Notes under the pieces: generated by a model | Database searches by the model: none | What the model was told of the DNA's origin: nothing | What the model saw: only the letters and a program-made list of their open reading frames with translations | Assembly: GCA_035443825.1 (NCBI GenBank) | Contig: DAOMNN010000001.1 | Coordinates: 1 to 64,000 of the forward strand | Length of the DNA stretch: 64,000 nt | Source of the DNA: DAOMNN01 sp035443825 | Lineage (GTDB): Bacteria > Pseudomonadota > Gammaproteobacteria > Burkholderiales > Rhodocyclaceae | Reading direction: 5' to 3' | Part shown: positions 9,490 through 18,264 of the stretch, in pieces | Position numbering within the stretch: the first letter of the stretch is position 1 | How the letters are laid out: every line of letters begins with the position of its first letter | Made by a program: the position numbers and the translations under genes

Positions 9490-9800
9490 GCCTTGCCGGA
9501 TCGCGTTACCAGCATCTCCCTCACGCTGTCGATCAGCCCGTCCGCAATGCGAGTCGCGTCGATCTGAAAGCGACCTTCGCTGATGGCCTGGCGGATCTCG
9601 TCGACACGCGCACGGTCGACTACCGGAGCAGCGGCGATCGCCGCTTCGGCCTTGCCCAGGCTGGAGGAGAGGGCCGACAGTTCGACCTTCGGTTCGGCAC
9701 CGCCCGGTTGCCGCGACGGTGTCGTCTGCGGCTTGGGACGGTTCTCGCCGGAAAGCGGGCTACCGACCGGTTTTACGGTTCCTTCGATTTTCACGTCCAT
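9486..9800 (-). CDS. flgM: Anti-sigma-28 factor FlgM
   Basis: Binds and holds FliA inactive until the hook is complete, then is secreted through the flagellar export channel. The 104-residue product has a low-complexity, disordered N-terminal half (NRPKPQTTPSRQPGG) and the conserved C-terminal helical region (VDEIRQAISEGRFQIDATRIADGLID, about 66-91) that contacts sigma-28. It overlaps flgN by 4 bases. A near-consensus sigma-28 promoter starts 36 bases upstream of its ATG, which would make FlgM part of a FliA feedback loop. Confidence 0.93.
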   Translation of the reverse strand: MDVKIEGTVKPVGSPLSGENRPKPQTTPSRQPGGAEPKVELSALSSSLGKAEAAIAAAPVVDRARVDEIRQAISEGRFQIDATRIADGLIDSVREMLVTRSGKA

Positions 9801-9836
9801 ACTCCCGATATCCCCGACATGGGGTGTCTGCGTTTC

Positions 9837-9863
9837 TCATCGGCATGATCCGCGCAGACTTTA
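9837..9863 (-). promoter_or_regulatory. Sigma-28 (FliA) promoter of flgM-flgN
   Basis: On the minus strand the site reads TAAAGTCT, 11 bases, GCCGATGA. This matches the FliA consensus TAAAGTTT-N11-GCCGATAA at 7 of 8 and 7 of 8 positions with exact spacing. It ends 36 bases upstream of the flgM ATG. Confidence 0.88.
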
Positions 9864-9962
9864 GAGCATTAACGACAATTTTCAGCGATTGTTCCTGCGG
9901 AATGCAAGCGCTGCTCGACGCCATGCACTCGCAAGACTTGGGCCATGCGGGGCTCGTTTCGT

Positions 9963-10664
9963 TCAAAACCCCAGTTCCACGACGCCCCCCGCCCGCGCCG
10001 TCCCGGTGACCACCTGGCCGTTCGGGAGCCGGACCCGCACCGTTTCGCCCTCCGCGGCACGGTTCAGGGCGCGCCCTTCATTGGTGACGCTGAACCCTGG
10101 GCCGCTACCGACGACCTTGACCGCCTGTCCCTGCTGAACCGCGGGTGGGAGACGCAACATGTCGGCGCGCAAGGTGTTGCCGCTCGCAACGGCATAGCGC
10201 GCATGATGTCCGATCGCCCTGGCCGGATCGGTGAGTGCGCTCGACGGTTGTGCCGCAAGATCGCCGTGCTCCAGGGTGACATCGTCTGGACCGATGATCT
10301 GGCCGGGCCGGATCGGTCGTGTAGTGACCAGATAGTCGGTCATGACGGCAACGCGCGCCGGCAGATAGACCGTCCATACCACCGGCGAGACACATCGAAT
10401 CCCCACGCTGATGCGGCCCCACGCGCGCGTACCCACTGGCAGGAAGGCTTCGAGTGAGGCGCAGGCCGGCAACTGGTTTGCCGGGTCGAACGGCTCGACC
10501 GATATCTCCACGGTACCGGGTAGTCCGGTGGTCTCGCGCTCCAGCAACTCGCGCGCCGTCTCCAGCACTGGTTGCGGTGACTGCTGGCCAAGGGCGACAT
10601 GCGTGCACAACAGCGGGACGAGTGCCAACGCACGCAACAATCGGGTCGGGCGAAACTTGAGCAT
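9963..10664 (-). CDS. flgA: Flagella basal body P-ring formation protein FlgA
   Basis: Periplasmic chaperone for assembly of the FlgI P-ring. The 233-residue precursor begins with a clear signal peptide (LLRALALVPLLCTHVALGQQ, about 8-27). A SAF domain follows in the middle (LVTTRPIRPGQIIGPDDVTL) and the C-terminal FlgA domain ends the protein (GETVRVRLPNGQVVTGTARA). The frame remains open to 11027, but upstream sequence lacks similarity and would run into the flgB region; the signal peptide fixes the ATG at 10664. It diverges from flgB across a 259-base intergenic region and ends about 160 bases from flgM. Confidence 0.93.
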   Translation of the reverse strand: MLKFRPTRLLRALALVPLLCTHVALGQQSPQPVLETARELLERETTGLPGTVEISVEPFDPANQLPACASLEAFLPVGTRAWGRISVGIRCVSPVVWTVYLPARVAVMTDYLVTTRPIRPGQIIGPDDVTLEHGDLAAQPSSALTDPARAIGHHARYAVASGNTLRADMLRLPPAVQQGQAVKVVGSGPGFSVTNEGRALNRAAEGETVRVRLPNGQVVTGTARAGGVVELGF

Positions 10665-10843
10665 GGGGCCATTGCACCACGCTGCGGTGCGCAGGGCAAC
10701 CGCAATCGCGGTGGCCGGCAACCGGCAAGAATTACCGCGGGGCGGCAAGGATTGAACGGATGGCGGCAAGGAAAGCAGTGAAATTGACCGGTAATTGCGG
10801 GCCTTATCGGCGCACGGGGCACCTATGGACGGGGCTAGCATGG

Positions 10844-10860
10844 CTGGCATGAAAGGTGCA
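10844..10860 (+). promoter_or_regulatory. Sigma-54 promoter of flgB operon
   Basis: CTGGCATG-N4-GTGCA has the invariant GG and GC separated by exactly 10 bases and is close to the consensus YTGGCACG-N4-TTGCW. The predicted start of transcription near 10872 lies about 52 bases before the flgB ATG. The rest of the flgA-flgB intergenic region holds several GGC/CCG-rich short repeats but no other site I can name. Confidence 0.75.
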
Positions 10861-10923
10861 ATGGGGTAGGTGACCGTGCCATTGCTCCTTGACGGCAACC
10901 GGTCAAGAAACCCGAGGTGACGC

Positions 10924-11328
10924 ATGAAAGCCCTGATCGACAACGCGCTGAGTTTCCACCAGACGGCGCTGAACCTGCAAGCCCATCGGCAGCAACTGCT
11001 CGCGTCGAATATTGCCAACGCGGACACACCTAACTACAAGGCGCGCGATATCGACTTTCGCAGTGCGTTGAAGGGTGCGCTGGGCGAGCGCCTCGGGCCG
11101 CTTGCGCTGGCCACGAGTTCTGCGCGTCATCTGCCCGTGACCGGTGCGGCGTCGCTGCAGGGGTACGTCGGGTATCGAACCGAGTTTCAGTCGAGCGTCG
11201 ATGGCAACACCGTCAACATGGATGCCGAGCGCGCGGCGTTTGCGGAGAATTCGCTGCATTACGAGGCCAGCATCACCTTCATCAACGGGCTGCTGCGGGG
11301 CATGCAGAGCGCGATCTCGGGCCAGTGA
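10924..11328 (+). CDS. flgB: Flagellar basal body rod protein FlgB
   Basis: Proximal rod subunit, secreted by the flagellar type III system. The 134-residue product has the rod-protein N-terminal signature (HRQQLLASNIANADTPNYKA, about 22-41) and the C-terminal helix that co-polymerises with it (ENSLHYEASITFINGLLRGM). A GAGGTG ribosome-binding site precedes the ATG. It is the first gene of flgBCDEF, downstream of a sigma-54 promoter. Confidence 0.95.
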   Translation: MKALIDNALSFHQTALNLQAHRQQLLASNIANADTPNYKARDIDFRSALKGALGERLGPLALATSSARHLPVTGAASLQGYVGYRTEFQSSVDGNTVNMDAERAAFAENSLHYEASITFINGLLRGMQSAISGQ

Positions 11329-11342
11329 GGGGGTAGGGGACG

Positions 11343-11750
11343 ATGAGCAGCATGCTGAACGTATTCACCATCGCCGGTTCCGCGCTCAACGCACAGTCGA
11401 TGCGACTCAATACAACGGCCTCGAACCTGGCCAATGCCGACAGTGTGGCTGGCGCGGATGGCCAGCCCTATCGTGCCAAACAGGTGGTCTTTCAGGCGAC
11501 ACCGGTCGCAGGCGCGGAGGCTCAGGGCGTGCGTGTCACGGGTGTGGTCGAGAGCACCGCACCATTGCGCCAGGTCTATGACCCGGCCAATCCTGCGGCT
11601 GACGGCGAGGGCTACGTCTCGATGCCGAACGTGAACGTGGTCGAGGAGATGGTGAACATGATCTCGGCGTCGCGTTCCTACCAGAACAATGCAGAGGTCA
11701 TGAACACCGCGAAGACCTTGTTGCAGAGAACCTTGCAGATTGGCCAGTGA
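11343..11750 (+). CDS. flgC: Flagellar basal body rod protein FlgC
   Basis: Proximal rod subunit. The 135-residue product has the rod N-terminal motif (LNTTASNLANADSVAGADGQ) and the C-terminal motif VNVVEEMVNMISASRSYQNN shared by rod and hook proteins. It begins 14 bases after flgB. Confidence 0.95.
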   Translation: MSSMLNVFTIAGSALNAQSMRLNTTASNLANADSVAGADGQPYRAKQVVFQATPVAGAEAQGVRVTGVVESTAPLRQVYDPANPAADGEGYVSMPNVNVVEEMVNMISASRSYQNNAEVMNTAKTLLQRTLQIGQ

Positions 11751-11795
11751 GCCATCGGCAGGGGCCAGTGATGATGAAGCGGGCAGGAGCGTGAG

Positions 11796-12458
11796 ATGAG
11801 CGTGGTTTCCGAAACGAAGAACGTGCTGGCGGGTCTGGGCCAGACCGAATCGGTCAACAGGAAGGCCAACGAGGACGCTCAGAGCCGCTTCCTGAAGCTG
11901 CTCACGACGCAGTTGCGCAATCAGGATCCGCTCAACCCTCTCGATAACGCGGAGGTAACGTCCCAGTTGGCGCAGATGAGCACGGTCGACGGCATCGAAC
12001 GGCTGAACGGCTTGTTCCAGCAGTTCCTGAGTGCGCAGGAGTCAGCCGAGGCGATGCAGGCGGCGGCCCTGGTCGGACGCGGCGTGCTCGTTCCGGGCAA
12101 GGGCATGATTCTGACCGAAGCCGGTGGCGTGGGGGGCTTCGAACTGGCCCAGGCGGCCGACAAGGTTACGCTGAGCATTCGCGATGCCGCCGGGCTGGAG
12201 GTTGCTCTGGTCGAACTCGACGGCATCGAGGCAGGCAGTCACAACTATGTGTGGGACGGCACCGCGATCGACGGCTCGAAGGCCGTGCCGGGGATGTACT
12301 CGGTGTCCGTCACGGCTTCCCTGAACGGGGAAAAGGTCGGTGTTACGGCCCTCGAGTTCGGCCAGGTCACCGGGGTCATTCGCGGACCCAGAAGCACCGA
12401 TCTTCAGATCGGCTCACGCGGCATCTTCCAGTTCAACGACATCAAGCAGATCCTCTGA
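11796..12458 (+). CDS. flgD: Flagellar hook assembly protein FlgD
   Basis: Hook cap that scaffolds FlgE polymerisation and is replaced when the filament is built. The 220-residue product has the conserved N-terminal export and cap region (FLKLLTTQLRNQDPLNPLDN, about 32-51) followed by a Tudor-like and FnIII-like C-terminal part (SHNYVWDGTAIDGSKAVPGM). Its position between flgC and flgE is the canonical one. Confidence 0.95.
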   Translation: MSVVSETKNVLAGLGQTESVNRKANEDAQSRFLKLLTTQLRNQDPLNPLDNAEVTSQLAQMSTVDGIERLNGLFQQFLSAQESAEAMQAAALVGRGVLVPGKGMILTEAGGVGGFELAQAADKVTLSIRDAAGLEVALVELDGIEAGSHNYVWDGTAIDGSKAVPGMYSVSVTASLNGEKVGVTALEFGQVTGVIRGPRSTDLQIGSRGIFQFNDIKQIL

Positions 12459-12473
12459 TCCGGAGACACGACT

Positions 12474-13718
12474 ATGGCTTTCCAGCAAGGTTTGAGCGGG
12501 CTGAACTCATCATCCAAGGCGATCGATGTGGTCAGCAACAACATCGCGAACGCAAACACGGTCGGCTTCAAGGCGAGTACTGCACAGTTCGCCGACGTCT
12601 ATGCCTCGTCGCTCACCGGAACGGTCGGGAGCATCCAGATCGGGATCGGGAGCTCCGTGAATGCGGTGCGACAGGCGTTCTCGCAGGGCAACTTGACCTC
12701 GACCAACAGCCCGCTGGACATGGCGATCAATGGCAACGGCTTCTTCGAGGTCGCGCTGCGCGACGGGACCTTTGCCTTGACGCGCAACGGTCAGTTCGAT
12801 ATCGACGCCGACGGCTACATCGTCACCGCGCTGGGTGACCGGCTGATGGGCTACCAGGAAACCGATCCGCTGACGGGCGATGTGCGTGCGCCGGCCAACC
12901 CCACCAACGCCAACTATCAGGCCCTGTTCATCCCGCCCACCGGCATCCGTGCCAGAGCCACCGACGATGTCACGATCGGCGCCAACCTCAGCGCGCAGGC
13001 GGATATCATCGCGGCCTCGCCGCCCGTGCTGACCGATGCGTCCAGCTACAGCTATACGACGGCAATCCGCGTGTACGACAGCCTCGGCGTCGATCATTCC
13101 CTGTCGCTCTACTTCGTCAAGAGTGCGCCCCAGACCTGGGACGTCTATACGAGCGTCGACGGAAGCGCCCCGGCCAATCCGCCCCTCGGGACGCTGGGAT
13201 TCGCATCGGACGGGACGCTCTCGTCGGGTAATCTGCAGAACCTGGCGGGTATCGATTTCGGAAACGGTTCGGCCATCTTCAATACCCAGATCGACTTCTC
13301 CCGGATGACCCAGTTCGGAAGCGGCTCGGTCGTCAAGGAGTTGTCGCAGAACGGTTACTCCGACGGTGAGATCGCCGGGTTGTCGATCAGTAAGAACGGA
13401 GTCATCCAGGGGCGGTACACCAACGGACAGACACAGGATATCGGGATCGTGGGCCTGGTTACGGTGCGCAGCCCCAACGGTATGAGCTCGCTCGGAAACA
13501 ACCTGTGGCGGGATACGCCGGAATCGGGTGACCCGGTGCGTGGTCCCGCGGGAGTGGGCCTGAACGGCGTGATCTCCGCCGGGATGGTCGAAGACTCCAA
13601 CGTCGACCTGACCCAGGAACTGGTGCAACTGATCATTCAGCAGCGCAACTACCAAGCCAATGCTCAGTCGATCCGCACCCAGGACCAGATTCTGCAGACG
13701 CTGGTCAACCTCAGATAA
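12474..13718 (+). CDS. flgE: Flagellar hook protein FlgE
   Basis: Structural subunit of the hook. The 414-residue product starts with MAFQQGLSGLNSSSKAIDVV and the axial-protein signature VVSNNIANANTVGFKA. It has the FlaE beta-domain in the middle and the C-terminal D0 helix (NVDLTQELVQLIIQQRNYQA). The length is typical for a betaproteobacterial hook protein. It follows flgD after 15 bases. Confidence 0.96.
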   Translation: MAFQQGLSGLNSSSKAIDVVSNNIANANTVGFKASTAQFADVYASSLTGTVGSIQIGIGSSVNAVRQAFSQGNLTSTNSPLDMAINGNGFFEVALRDGTFALTRNGQFDIDADGYIVTALGDRLMGYQETDPLTGDVRAPANPTNANYQALFIPPTGIRARATDDVTIGANLSAQADIIAASPPVLTDASSYSYTTAIRVYDSLGVDHSLSLYFVKSAPQTWDVYTSVDGSAPANPPLGTLGFASDGTLSSGNLQNLAGIDFGNGSAIFNTQIDFSRMTQFGSGSVVKELSQNGYSDGEIAGLSISKNGVIQGRYTNGQTQDIGIVGLVTVRSPNGMSSLGNNLWRDTPESGDPVRGPAGVGLNGVISAGMVEDSNVDLTQELVQLIIQQRNYQANAQSIRTQDQILQTLVNLR

Positions 13719-13743
13719 GTGCTGAGGCACGGGGAGCGCAGGC

Positions 13744-14484
13744 ATGGACCGTCTGATCTACACCGCAATGACCGGCGCGAAGCATACGCTTGGTCAGCAG
13801 GCTGCCGTTTCGCACAACATCGCCAATGCGACGTCGACCGGATTCCGCAGCGAGATGCATCGTCTACGGGCGGTCGAGGTGCAAACCGACGCGCTGCGTA
13901 CGCGTGCCTTCGCCGTCGATGCCAGCATCGCGACCGACTTCACGCCCGGCCCCTTGCAGTTCACCGGTCGATCCTACGATGTTGCGATCGAGGGCAAGGG
14001 CTGGCTCGCGGTGCAGATGCCCGACGGTTCGGAGGCATATACGCGCAACGGAAGCTTCGAGATCAGTCCGAACGGCGTGTTGCAGACTCGTGATGGACGG
14101 CCGGTGATCGGTGAAGGTGGCGTGATCACGATACCGCCCGACAACGAGATCATCGTCGGACGTGACGGGACGATCTCGGCGTTGCAGCCAGGGGGCGCCG
14201 GCGTGGTCAATGTCGCGGACCGCCTCAAGCTCGTGAATCCGCCCGAGGAGGAACTCGTGCGGGGTGAGGATGGACTGTTCCGGCTGCGCAATGGCGCGGC
14301 CGCTCCCGCCGACGAGAACGTGATGGTGGCGGGCGGGTATCTGGAGGGCAGCAACGTGAACGTGGTCGATCAGATGGTCACGATGATCTCCCTCTCACGT
14401 CAGTTCGAGATGCAGGCACGCATGCTCCAGACCGCAGAAGCCAATGACCGGGCTGCGGCGAGACTGCTGTCGAGCCAGGGATGA
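13744..14484 (+). CDS. flgF: Flagellar basal body rod protein FlgF
   Basis: Rod subunit joining the proximal and distal rod. The 246-residue product begins MDRLIYTAMTGAKHTLGQQA and shows the rod N-terminal motif (SHNIANATSTGFRSE), the central YTRNGSFEISPNGVLQTRDG block and the C-terminal VNVVDQMVTMISLSRQFEMQ. It lies 25 bases after flgE. A 125-base gap separates it from flgG and holds a palindrome (ATCGGCCGAT) and a weak GGCGGC/GCCGCC hairpin. Confidence 0.95.
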   Translation: MDRLIYTAMTGAKHTLGQQAAVSHNIANATSTGFRSEMHRLRAVEVQTDALRTRAFAVDASIATDFTPGPLQFTGRSYDVAIEGKGWLAVQMPDGSEAYTRNGSFEISPNGVLQTRDGRPVIGEGGVITIPPDNEIIVGRDGTISALQPGGAGVVNVADRLKLVNPPEEELVRGEDGLFRLRNGAAAPADENVMVAGGYLEGSNVNVVDQMVTMISLSRQFEMQARMLQTAEANDRAAARLLSSQG

Positions 14485-14609
14485 TGAGATAAGGATGGCA
14501 ATTGCCCGTGTAATCGGCCGATCAGAAGTGGGTCGGGCGTCTTAATCTGGCAGTGACGATGGGGGTGAGGCGGCCCCTGGATTCGAAGCCGCCCGCATAG
14601 GAGTCGAAA

Positions 14610-15392
14610 ATGATCCGCTCATTGTGGACCTCAAGAACCGGACTGGATGCCCAGCAGACACAACTGGACGTCATCTCCAACAATCTCGCCAACGTGTCGA
14701 CGAACGGCTACAAGCGTCAGCGCGTGGTGTTCGAGGACCTGCTCTATCAGACCCTGCGTCAGCCGGGCGCGCAACAGACCCAGCAGAACCAGATCTCGAG
14801 CGGTCTGCAGATCGGGACCGGGGTGCGTCCCATCGCGACCGAGCGCATCTTCACCCAGGGGAATCTGCAGCAGACAGGCAATTCCCTGGACCTCGCGGTG
14901 CAGGGTAACGGGTTCTTTCAGATCGAGCAGCCGGACGGCACCGTCGCCTACACCCGCGATGGCGCCTTCCAGCTCGACAATCAGGGCAACATCGTGACGC
15001 CGAGTGGATATCCGCTGGCCGACAACATCAACATTCCGGCCGATGCGGTATCGGTCACGATCGGCAAGGACGGTACGGTCAGCATCGTGCAGGCGGGGCA
15101 GCTCGCACCGATCGAAGTCGGCGCGATTCAGCTGGCGACATTCGTCAATCCGGGCGGGCTTCAGAGTTCGGGGGAGAATCTGTTCCTGGAGACGGCGTCC
15201 AGCGGCGTCGCAACCCCCAACCAGCCCGGCACCAACGGGGTTGGCGTAATCAACCAGGGCTACGTGGAGACATCCAACGTGAACGTCGCCGAGGAACTCG
15301 TCAGCATGATCGTGACCCAGCGTGCCTACGAACTCAACTCGCGCGCGATCCAGACCTCCGACCAGATGCTCGGCCGGCTGACGCAGTTGTAA
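14610..15392 (+). CDS. flgG: Flagellar basal body rod protein FlgG
   Basis: Distal rod subunit. The 260-residue product begins MIRSLWTSRTGLDAQQTQLD and carries the FlgG-typical YKRQRVVFEDLLYQT segment that sets rod stiffness, followed by the C-terminal VNVAEELVSMIVTQRAYELN. It is followed 11 bases later by flgH. Confidence 0.96.
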   Translation: MIRSLWTSRTGLDAQQTQLDVISNNLANVSTNGYKRQRVVFEDLLYQTLRQPGAQQTQQNQISSGLQIGTGVRPIATERIFTQGNLQQTGNSLDLAVQGNGFFQIEQPDGTVAYTRDGAFQLDNQGNIVTPSGYPLADNINIPADAVSVTIGKDGTVSIVQAGQLAPIEVGAIQLATFVNPGGLQSSGENLFLETASSGVATPNQPGTNGVGVINQGYVETSNVNVAEELVSMIVTQRAYELNSRAIQTSDQMLGRLTQL

Positions 15393-15403
15393 CGGAATCC
15401 CTT

Positions 15404-16078
15404 ATGAGCTACCGAAGGATCCTGCCCCTTCTCGCAGTGGCATTGCTGTCTGGATGTGCGTCGATCTACTCGACGCCGCCGACGGCCGTTCATCAGCCCA
15501 TGTCCGTGCGTCCCGAAGCCCGGGTCCAGACCGTGCCGGCGAACGGTGCGATCTATCAGGTCGCGCAGGCCCGGCCCTTGTTCGAGGATCGACGCGCACG
15601 CCACGTCGGCGACACGCTGACGATCAATCTGGTCGAGCGCAATACCGCGCAGAAGGCTTCGAATGCGAGCACATCGCGGGGCTCGAGCATGTCCGGCGGC
15701 ATAACTTCGCTGAACCGGGTGCCGCTTTCAGGACTCGCGGGTCTGAGCGCCGAGGCGGGGATGGATTCCAGTTTCTCCGGCGCCGGTGCGGCCACCGCCA
15801 ACAATGCTTTCAATGGCACGATCACCGTCACGGTGATCGAGGTCTACCCCAACGGCAACCTGCTGGTGTCGGGAGAGAAGCAGCTTGCGATCAATCAGGG
15901 CAACGAGTTCATCCGTTTCTCCGGAGTGATCAACCCGAACACGGTGACGACGTCCAACACGGTCCAGTCCACCCAGGTCGCCGATGCCAGGATCGAGTAC
16001 AAGGGCAGCGGTTTCATCGACGAGTCCCAGCGCATGGGGTGGCTGCAGCGCTTCTTTGTGGCACTGCTGCCGTTCTGA
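15404..16078 (+). CDS. flgH: Flagellar L-ring lipoprotein FlgH
   Basis: Outer-membrane L-ring subunit. The 224-residue precursor has a lipoprotein signal peptide with the lipobox LLSGC, putting the acylated cysteine at about residue 18. The family block (DTLTINLVERNTAQKASNAS) and the conserved C-terminal half (ITVTVIEVYPNGNLLVSGEK) follow. It is in the usual place between flgG and flgI. Confidence 0.96.
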   Translation: MSYRRILPLLAVALLSGCASIYSTPPTAVHQPMSVRPEARVQTVPANGAIYQVAQARPLFEDRRARHVGDTLTINLVERNTAQKASNASTSRGSSMSGGITSLNRVPLSGLAGLSAEAGMDSSFSGAGAATANNAFNGTITVTVIEVYPNGNLLVSGEKQLAINQGNEFIRFSGVINPNTVTTSNTVQSTQVADARIEYKGSGFIDESQRMGWLQRFFVALLPF

Positions 16079-16091
16079 AGTGGGGAAAACC

Positions 16092-17207
16092 ATGACGTCT
16101 CACAGATTCAGCTTTCGCTTCCTGCTATGCGTGATCGCCTTCGCCGTGTCGTCGACGGTGGCCGCGACCGAACGACTCAAGGATATTGCCTCGATCGCCG
16201 GGGTGCGGAACAACCAGCTCGTCGGCTACGGACTCGTCGTCGGCCTCGACGGTAGCGGGGACCAGACCACGCAGACGCCGTTTACGGTGCAAAGCATTGT
16301 CAACATGCTCGGCAACATGGGCGTGACGCTGCCACCGGGCACCAACCTGCAGCTCCGGAACGTCGCTGCGGTCATGGTGACCGCAAATCTGCCGCCGTTC
16401 GCACGGCCCGGGCAGCAGATCGATGTGACCGTGTCGTCGATCGGGAATGCCCGCAGCCTGCGCGGCGGTACGCTGGTCATGACACCGCTCAAGGGCGGCG
16501 ACGGACAGGTCTATGCGATCGCCCAGGGGAACATGCTGATCGGCGGTGCCGGAGCAGCCGGCGGTGGTGCTTCACAGACGATCAACCATCTTTCGGCAGG
16601 TCGCATCCCGGCTGGTGCGACCGTGGAGCGGGCGGTACCCAGCATGCTCGGGCAAGGCGAGTACGTCACCTTCGAACTCCACGACACCGATTTCGGGACT
16701 ACACGGCGCGTAGTCGATGCGATCAATCTCGCCACTGCCAACGGTGTCGCCCAGGCCGTGGATGGCCGAACCGTGCAGGTTCGCGCACCGCTGGACCCGT
16801 CCGATCGGGTCGCGTTCCTGGGCCGGCTGGAAAATCTGGTGGTCACCCCCGAGCAGCAGGCCGCCCGGGTAATCGTGAATTCACGCACCGGTTCGGTGGT
16901 CATGAACCAGCGCGTCAGCCTGCAGAACGTGGCCGTTGCGCACGGCAACCTGACCGTCACGATCGGTATCGATATCGGGGTGTCCCAGCCACCGCCGTTC
17001 TCCCCGGGGGAGACGGTCGTCATCGAACGGGGCCGGGTGGCGATCGAACAGGCTGAGGCCAGCATCATCAACGTACCGGCCAGCGCGAGCCTCGCGGACG
17101 TCGTCAACGCGCTCAATGCGATCGGCGCGACCCCAATGGATCTGGTCAGCATCCTGCAGGCGATGAAGGCAGCCGGCTCGCTGCGGGCGGAACTGGAGGT
17201 GATCTGA
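16092..17207 (+). CDS. flgI: Flagellar P-ring protein FlgI
   Basis: Periplasmic P-ring subunit. The 371-residue precursor starts with a signal peptide (FRFLLCVIAFAVSSTVAA) and the mature protein begins TERLKDIASIAGVRNNQLVG, the standard FlgI N-terminus. The frame is open from an ATG at 15984 inside flgH, but the signal peptide fixes the start at 16092. The FlgI motif TPMDLVSILQAMKAAGSLRA ends the protein. flgJ begins 2 bases later. Confidence 0.96.
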   Translation: MTSHRFSFRFLLCVIAFAVSSTVAATERLKDIASIAGVRNNQLVGYGLVVGLDGSGDQTTQTPFTVQSIVNMLGNMGVTLPPGTNLQLRNVAAVMVTANLPPFARPGQQIDVTVSSIGNARSLRGGTLVMTPLKGGDGQVYAIAQGNMLIGGAGAAGGGASQTINHLSAGRIPAGATVERAVPSMLGQGEYVTFELHDTDFGTTRRVVDAINLATANGVAQAVDGRTVQVRAPLDPSDRVAFLGRLENLVVTPEQQAARVIVNSRTGSVVMNQRVSLQNVAVAHGNLTVTIGIDIGVSQPPPFSPGETVVIERGRVAIEQAEASIINVPASASLADVVNALNAIGATPMDLVSILQAMKAAGSLRAELEVI

Positions 17208-17209
17208 GC

Positions 17210-18184
17210 ATGCTTGCCGGGTCCAGCTTCAATGCGATGGATCCCAACGCCTTCGGCGACCTCAAGCGTCTTGCGCGCGAGAACAACTCGCCCGAGGCAC
17301 TGCGGGCCGCGGCCAAGCAGTTCGAGGCCCTGTTCCTGCAGATGGTGCTCAAGGCAATGCGCGATGCGACCCCGCCGAACGGCCTGTTCGACAGCGACCA
17401 GACACGAATGCTGCAAGGTCTGCATGACCAGCAGATGGCGATGAATCTCTCGCTCCAGGGGCGCGGAACCGGGCTGGCCGACGTGATCTTCCGGCAGTTG
17501 GGGGGAGAAGCCGCTCGCGAACCCCTGCCCTTGCGTTTCGACCCTGACGGCAGGCCGGTGTTCGATCTGGAAAGCGTGCCGCGGCGGCCGGCAATTACTG
17601 CCGCTCGCGCGCGTCGCGAGGCAATTTCCGCCGCCGAGGCGCCAGCGACGGATGAGCGTCTGGTTGCTTCGTCGGCTGCGAATGTCCGCTCGACGGATGC
17701 TCGTTCGGTGGCCGAGCGCGTGCGCGCATTTGTCGATCGCGTTCGCTCGCATGCACTCGACGCGAGTCGCAGCATCGGCATTCCGGCTCAGTTCATGATC
17801 GCCCAGGCTGCCCTCGAGAGCGGGTGGGGTCGGGCCGAACTGCGCACCAGCGACGGGCGACCGAGCTACAACCTCTTCAATATCAAGGCCGGGCGCAACT
17901 GGAAGGGGCCGGTCATCGAACTGCCGGTCACCGAATACGCCAACGGGCGCGCCCACACTGAAAAGGCGCAGTTCCGGGTCTACGGTTCCTATGCGGAGGC
18001 TTTTCGTGACTACGCGAATCTGCTCCGCAACAGCCCCCGGTATTCCGAGGTGCTTGGTCAGAGGGACGCCTCCGGATTCGCACAGAGCCTGCAGGCGGCC
18101 GGCTATGCGACCGATCCGATGTATGCCGACAAGCTGACCCGTATCATCGGGATGAGTACGCTGCGGGCGGCGTTGGACGGCTGA
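17210..18184 (+). CDS. flgJ: Flagellar rod assembly protein / muramidase FlgJ
   Basis: Dual-domain protein that caps the growing rod and cuts the peptidoglycan so it can pass. The N-terminal rod-cap domain (AAKQFEALFLQMVLKAMRDA) covers about 1-95. A proline- and arginine-rich linker follows. A C-terminal glucosaminidase domain (IAQAALESGWGRAELRTSDG, NLFNIKAG, FRDYANLLRNSPRYSEVL) covers about 165-324 and retains the catalytic glutamate of ALESGWG. The full two-domain form is typical of beta- and gammaproteobacteria. Confidence 0.95.
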   Translation: MLAGSSFNAMDPNAFGDLKRLARENNSPEALRAAAKQFEALFLQMVLKAMRDATPPNGLFDSDQTRMLQGLHDQQMAMNLSLQGRGTGLADVIFRQLGGEAAREPLPLRFDPDGRPVFDLESVPRRPAITAARARREAISAAEAPATDERLVASSAANVRSTDARSVAERVRAFVDRVRSHALDASRSIGIPAQFMIAQAALESGWGRAELRTSDGRPSYNLFNIKAGRNWKGPVIELPVTEYANGRAHTEKAQFRVYGSYAEAFRDYANLLRNSPRYSEVLGQRDASGFAQSLQAAGYATDPMYADKLTRIIGMSTLRAALDG

Positions 18185-18215
18185 TTTTCGGCTGTGGCGA
18201 CTGCGCGGCGAGAAA

Positions 18216-18232
18216 CTGGCAAGGATATTGCT
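18216..18232 (+). promoter_or_regulatory. Sigma-54 promoter of flgK-flgL
   Basis: CTGGCAAG-GATA-TTGCT matches YTGGCACG-N4-TTGCW at all but one or two positions, with GG and GC 10 bases apart. The predicted transcript start near 18243 leaves a 22-base leader that includes the GGAAGGA ribosome-binding site before flgK. Confidence 0.82.
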
Positions 18233-18264
18233 GCTGAAGGGCTGATAGAACCGAAGGAAGGATC

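Noticed and set aside
10665..10923. Short CCGGCAA/GGCGGCAAGG-like repeats in the flgA-flgB intergenic region
   Set aside because: Irregular spacing and sequence; not a convincing operator or CRISPR-like array.
12510..13745. 411-codon minus-strand open frame across flgE
   Set aside because: Antisense shadow of flgE, rich in arginine, histidine and valine with no recognisable motif.
14549..14562. TGGCAGT-N4-ATGGG before flgG, resembling a sigma-54 site
   Set aside because: The invariant GC of the -12 element is GG, so I do not count it as a promoter.
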